From an uncultured Oscillospiraceae bacterium (GTDB lineage Bacteria > Bacillota > Clostridia > Oscillospirales > Oscillospiraceae): DNA of 24,161 bases. Below, one piece after another: positions 21,092 through 24,161 of this stretch. Under the pieces are notes generated by a model, which saw only the letters and a program-made list of their open reading frames with translations, did not search any database and was not told the origin of the DNA. Both the position numbers and the translations under genes were made by a program. The DNA is taken from NCBI GenBank assembly GCA_934589225.1, contig CAKTNS010000043.1:1-24161 (forward strand), in the 5' to 3' direction. Every line of letters begins with the position of its first letter. Position 1 is the stretch's first letter.

Positions 21092-21120
21092 TTTACAATC
21101 AAGATTTCTTGTGTTAATAT
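21092..21120 (+). promoter_or_regulatory. Promoter of pckA
   Basis: TTTACA (21092-21097) and TAATAT (21115-21120), 17-base spacer, with an A-rich tract upstream (21071-21089). The leader is about 100 bases and I see no known riboswitch in it. Confidence 0.75.
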
Positions 21121-21227
21121 GTATCCGGTGAACCTCGGGCATTTGCCGAACGTTTACCAAATTGCGTTGAAAAGCGGAGATTTTCCCGGCCTTTCACCCG
21201 AAATCATTATATAGGAGGACCCCCATT

Positions 21228-22832
21228 ATGGAAACATACGGCATTGAAAAGTATGGCATTACCGGTACCACCGAAATCGTCTACAATCCCTCTTACGAGA
21301 TGCTCTATGAGGAAGAGACCAAGCCCGGCCTTACCGGCTACGAGGTTGGCCAGAAGACTGAGCTGGACACCGTCAACGTTATGACCGGCATTTACACCGG
21401 CCGTTCCCCCAAAGACAAGTACATCGTCATGGACGAGAACTCCAAGAACACCGTGTGGTGGACTTCCGACGAGTATAAGAACGACAACCACCCCATGAGC
21501 GAAGAGACCTGGAAGGCTGTCAAGGAGCTGGCCCTCAAGGAGCTGTCCAACAAGAAGCTCTACGTGGTGGATGCTTTCTGCGGTGCCAACCATGACACCC
21601 GTATGGCCGTCCGCTTCATCGTGGAAGTGGCATGGCAGGCCCACTTTGTAAAGAACATGTTCATCCGTCCCTCCGAGGAGGAGCTGAAGAACTTCAAGCC
21701 CGACTTCATCGTCTACAACGCCTCCAAGGCCAAGGTCGAGAACTTCAAGGAGCTGGGCCTGAACTCCGAGACCTGCGTGGCCTTCAACATCACCTCCCGT
21801 GAGCAGGTCATCATCAACACCTGGTACGGCGGCGAGATGAAGAAGGGCATGTTCTCCATGATGAACTACTACCTGCCCCTGAAGGGCATTGCTTCCATGC
21901 ACTGCTCCGCCAACACCGACATGAACGGTGAGAACACCGCCATCTTCTTTGGCCTGTCCGGCACCGGCAAGACCACCCTGTCCACCGACCCCAAGCGTCT
22001 GCTGATCGGTGACGACGAGCACGGCTGGGACGATAACGGCGTGTTCAACTTTGAGGGCGGCTGCTACGCCAAGGTCATCAACCTGGACAAGGAGTCCGAG
22101 CCCGACATCTACAACGCCATCCGCCGGGATGCCCTGCTGGAGAACGTGACCGTTGACGCAAACGGCAAGATCGACTTCACCGACAAGTCCGTTACCGAGA
22201 ACACCCGTGTGTCCTACCCCATTGACCACATCAACAACATTGTTCGTCCCGTTTCCGCTGCTCCCGCGGCCAAGAACGTGATCTTCCTGTCCGCTGATGC
22301 CTTCGGCGTTCTGCCTCCCGTGTCCATCCTGACCCCCGAGCAGACCCAGTACTACTTCCTGTCCGGCTTCACCGCCAAGCTGGCCGGCACCGAGCGTGGC
22401 ATCACCGAGCCCACCCCCACCTTCTCCGCTTGCTTCGGCCAGGCCTTCCTGGAGCTGCATCCCACCAAGTACGCCGAGGAGCTGGTCAAGAAGATGCAGG
22501 TTTCCGGCGCCAAGGCTTACCTGGTCAACACCGGCTGGAACGGCACCGGCAAGCGTATCTCCATTAAGGATACCCGCGGCATCATTGACGCCATCCTGTC
22601 CGGCGCCATCCTGTCTGCCCCCACCAAGACCATCCCCGTGTTCAACTTCCAGGTTCCCACGGAGCTGCCCGGCGTTGATCCCGCCATTCTGGACCCCAGA
22701 GACACCTACGCCAACGTCGCCGACTGGGAGACCAAGGCCCAGGACCTGGCCGGCCGGTTCATCAAGAACTTCGCCAAGTACGAGGGCAACGAGGCCGGCA
22801 AGGCTCTGGTCGCCGCTGGTCCCAAGCTGTAA
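21228..22832 (+). CDS. pckA: Phosphoenolpyruvate carboxykinase (ATP)
   Basis: A 534-residue ATP-type PEP carboxykinase that interconverts oxaloacetate plus ATP with PEP, CO2 and ADP. Visible marks are TGRSPKDKYIV near residue 63, the P-loop GLSGTGKTTLS (residues 242-252), the following LLIGDDEHGW, EGGCYAK, NTRVSYPIDHI, and the C-terminal NTGWNGTGKRISIKDTR. Length is usual for the family. The start has AGGAGG 8 bases upstream. Codon use is strongly biased (Arg often CGT, Lys almost always AAG, Gly GGC), consistent with high expression. In anaerobic gut bacteria the enzyme often runs toward oxaloacetate and gains ATP; the oxaloacetate-handling gene next door fits either direction. Confidence 0.97.
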   Translation: METYGIEKYGITGTTEIVYNPSYEMLYEEETKPGLTGYEVGQKTELDTVNVMTGIYTGRSPKDKYIVMDENSKNTVWWTSDEYKNDNHPMSEETWKAVKELALKELSNKKLYVVDAFCGANHDTRMAVRFIVEVAWQAHFVKNMFIRPSEEELKNFKPDFIVYNASKAKVENFKELGLNSETCVAFNITSREQVIINTWYGGEMKKGMFSMMNYYLPLKGIASMHCSANTDMNGENTAIFFGLSGTGKTTLSTDPKRLLIGDDEHGWDDNGVFNFEGGCYAKVINLDKESEPDIYNAIRRDALLENVTVDANGKIDFTDKSVTENTRVSYPIDHINNIVRPVSAAPAAKNVIFLSADAFGVLPPVSILTPEQTQYYFLSGFTAKLAGTERGITEPTPTFSACFGQAFLELHPTKYAEELVKKMQVSGAKAYLVNTGWNGTGKRISIKDTRGIIDAILSGAILSAPTKTIPVFNFQVPTELPGVDPAILDPRDTYANVADWETKAQDLAGRFIKNFAKYEGNEAGKALVAAGPKL

Positions 22833-22866
22833 TCCAAGCTGTAAGCATTCTTTATTCGTATTCACC

Positions 22867-22898
22867 ATATCGGCAGAGGGGAAACCCTCTGCCGGTAT
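22867..22898 (+). promoter_or_regulatory. 14-bp stem-loop with GAAA tetraloop after pckA
   Basis: ATATCGGCAGAGGG pairs with CCCTCTGCCGGTAT (one G-U) around GAAA. No T-run follows, so it is more likely an mRNA-stability or processing structure, or a partial terminator, than a standard terminator. Confidence 0.65.
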
Positions 22899-22916
22899 CT
22901 GAAGGAAGCGGTAGGT

Positions 22917-22960
22917 GGGCGAATTTTTGCGCACAAGGGGTTGTGCGTGAAAATTTCCCC
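22917..22960 (+). promoter_or_regulatory. 20-bp imperfect stem-loop before oadA
   Basis: GGGCGAATTTTTGCGCACAA pairs with TTGTGCGTGAAAATTTCCCC around GGGG, with about 16 of 20 positions matching plus wobbles. It ends 24 bases before the next gene's ribosome-binding site (CGGAGGT). No separate promoter for the downstream gene is convincing, so it may share the pckA transcript with these structures between. Confidence 0.6.
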
Positions 22961-22998
22961 ATTTACTGCACAATATCTATTAACGGAGGTTCATATCA

Positions 22999-24161
22999 AT
23001 GGCTCAGAAAGTCCAATTCACTGAAACCGTCCTTCGTGATGCCAACCAGTCCCTGATGGCTACCCGTATGCCGTTTGCCGACATGGAGGGCATCCTGTCC
23101 ACCATGGACAAGGCCGGTTATTATTCCGTCGAGTGCTGGGGCGGCGCCACCTTTGACAGCTGCCTGCGCTACCTGGATGAAGATCCCTGGGAGCGTCTGC
23201 GGTCCTTCCGCAAGGCCATGCCCAACACCCGCCTGCAGATGCTGCTCCGCGGCCAGAACCTGCTGGGCTACAAGCACTACCACGACGACGTGGTGGAGAA
23301 GTTTGTAGAGCTGTCCATCAAGAACGGCATTGACGTTCTGCGTATTTTCGACGCACTGAACGATTTCCGGAACATCCGCACCGCTCTGGAGGCCACCAAG
23401 AAGTACGCCACCGCCAACACCGTGGCTTCCGGCTGCATTTCCTACACCCAGTCCCCCGTGCACACCCCCGCCAAGTACGCCGAGATGTGCAAGGAGCTGC
23501 AGAGCATGGGCTTTGACACCATCTGTCTGAAGGATATGGCCGGTACCATGTCCCCCAACGAGGCCGAGCAGCTGTTCAAGGGCATCAAGGACGCCGGTGT
23601 GACCCTGCCCCTGGTGCTGCACACCCACTGCACCACCGGTATGGCTTACATGACCGTTATGAAGGCTGTGGAAGCCGGTGTGGACATCATCGACACCGCC
23701 ACCTCCTGCTTCTCCAACGGCACCTCTCAGCCTGCCACCGAGACCATTTACTACGCCCTCAGTGAGCTGGGCATCGAGACCGGCCTGAATGAGGAGGTCA
23801 TCAACAAGGTCAACGATTACTTCAAGCCCGTCAAGCAGAAGTACATCGACTCCGGCCGCATCAACCCCAAGTCCATGGGTACCGACGCCCAGGCTCTGGT
23901 TTACAAGGTTCCCGGCGGCATGCTCTCCAACATGATCGCCAACCTGACCGACATGCACGCCATGGACAAGTTCGATGCCGCTCTGGCGGAGATCCCCTCC
24001 GTCCGGAAGGACATGGGCTATCCTCCCCTGGTCACTCCTCTGTCCCAGATGGTGGGCAACCAGGCTGTGACAAACGTCTTGGTAGGCGAGCGCTACAAGA
24101 ACATCTCCAAGGAAGTCAAGGCTTACTTCAAGGGCGAGTACGGCATTGCCCCCGCTCCCGT
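22999..24161 (+). CDS. Oxaloacetate decarboxylase alpha subunit / pyruvate carboxylase subunit B, partial
   Basis: The first 387 residues of a biotin-dependent carboxyltransferase; the gene continues past the window, so the C-terminal half, including any biotin-carrier domain, is not seen. ETVLRDANQSLMATRM (9-24), LLRGQNLLGY (82-91), ICLKDMAGTMSP with the carboxyl-accepting Lys178, LHTHCTTGMA with metal ligands His208 and His210, and DTATSCFSNGTSQPATE mark the carboxyltransferase TIM barrel and the start of the PYC/OADA domain. The start has CGGAGGT 8 bases upstream. It follows pckA on the same strand by 166 bases. Whether it acts in Na+-pumping oxaloacetate decarboxylation (oadA) or as pycB depends on genes beyond the edge, so no symbol is given. 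Codon bias is high, as in pckA. Confidence 0.92.
   Translation, partial: MAQKVQFTETVLRDANQSLMATRMPFADMEGILSTMDKAGYYSVECWGGATFDSCLRYLDEDPWERLRSFRKAMPNTRLQMLLRGQNLLGYKHYHDDVVEKFVELSIKNGIDVLRIFDALNDFRNIRTALEATKKYATANTVASGCISYTQSPVHTPAKYAEMCKELQSMGFDTICLKDMAGTMSPNEAEQLFKGIKDAGVTLPLVLHTHCTTGMAYMTVMKAVEAGVDIIDTATSCFSNGTSQPATETIYYALSELGIETGLNEEVINKVNDYFKPVKQKYIDSGRINPKSMGTDAQALVYKVPGGMLSNMIANLTDMHAMDKFDAALAEIPSVRKDMGYPPLVTPLSQMVGNQAVTNVLVGERYKNISKEVKAYFKGEYGIAPAP

Noticed and set aside
21207..22973. A 588-codon open frame on the minus strand opposite pckA
   Set aside because: Same shadow effect; Gly/Val/Leu-rich composition, no family features, and pckA is certain.
22996..23958. A 320-codon minus-strand frame at the right end
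   Set aside because: It is antisense to the oxaloacetate decarboxylase/pyruvate carboxylase gene, which is open through the window edge with all family motifs.

Overview
The window looks like chromosome of a GC-rich, spore-forming gut Clostridia, most likely Oscillospiraceae/Ruminococcaceae. The evidence is a SpoIIP spore-engulfment hydrolase, a dimeric-type glycyl-tRNA synthetase, strong GGAGG ribosome-binding sites, TTGACA/TATAAT-type promoters, and long mosaics of short palindromic intergenic repeats of a kind I associate with this group. There is no rRNA, tRNA, CRISPR array, phage gene or transposase gene. The last gene is cut by the right edge.

Layout. 1-865: non-coding repeat island. 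866-1915: strong promoter, 27-residue leader ORF, intrinsic terminator, then a SAM methyltransferase, which together look like an attenuator. 1955-6548 (minus): four-gene operon of a DltA-like adenylating enzyme, a PLP-dependent decarboxylase, an acyl carrier protein and a large MBOAT acyltransferase. 6696-8123 (minus): glyS. 8295-8645: second repeat island. 8670-9721: DUF421 and DUF4363 membrane proteins. 9722-9990: fold-back element and smaller repeats. 10003-11523 (minus): tadA and spoIIP. 11640-12113: PsiE-like membrane protein. 12119-13103: third island, a nested palindrome of about 1 kb. 13167-14339 (minus): CDF metal exporter. 14607-17561: murI, udk, HAD phosphatase and DUF89, overlapping or abutting. 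17771-20104: glycogen phosphorylase. 20165-20825: fourth island. 21228-22832: pckA. 22999-end: oxaloacetate decarboxylase alpha / pyruvate carboxylase B, partial.

How the genes work together. The minus-strand operon has the parts of a D-alanylation-type pathway (activate an amino acid, load it on a carrier protein, transfer it with a membrane O-acyltransferase). It differs in carrying a fold-type III PLP decarboxylase between the ligase and carrier genes and in lacking a DltD/AlgJ-type partner. The known precedent for decarboxylating a carrier-bound amino acid is BtrK of butirosin biosynthesis. I infer that this operon may attach a decarboxylated amino acid, or an otherwise processed one, to an envelope polymer or lipid. 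It is the best candidate for an undescribed system here. On the right, glgP, pckA and oadA/pycB fit anaerobic carbon flow from storage polysaccharide through PEP and oxaloacetate.

The second notable theme is the repeat islands. They are built from recurring modules: TTGACAR heptad arrays, two short GC-rich hairpin units, a linker, and a fold-back element of about 130 bp. Module order is conserved between islands and several modules are arranged as mirror images.
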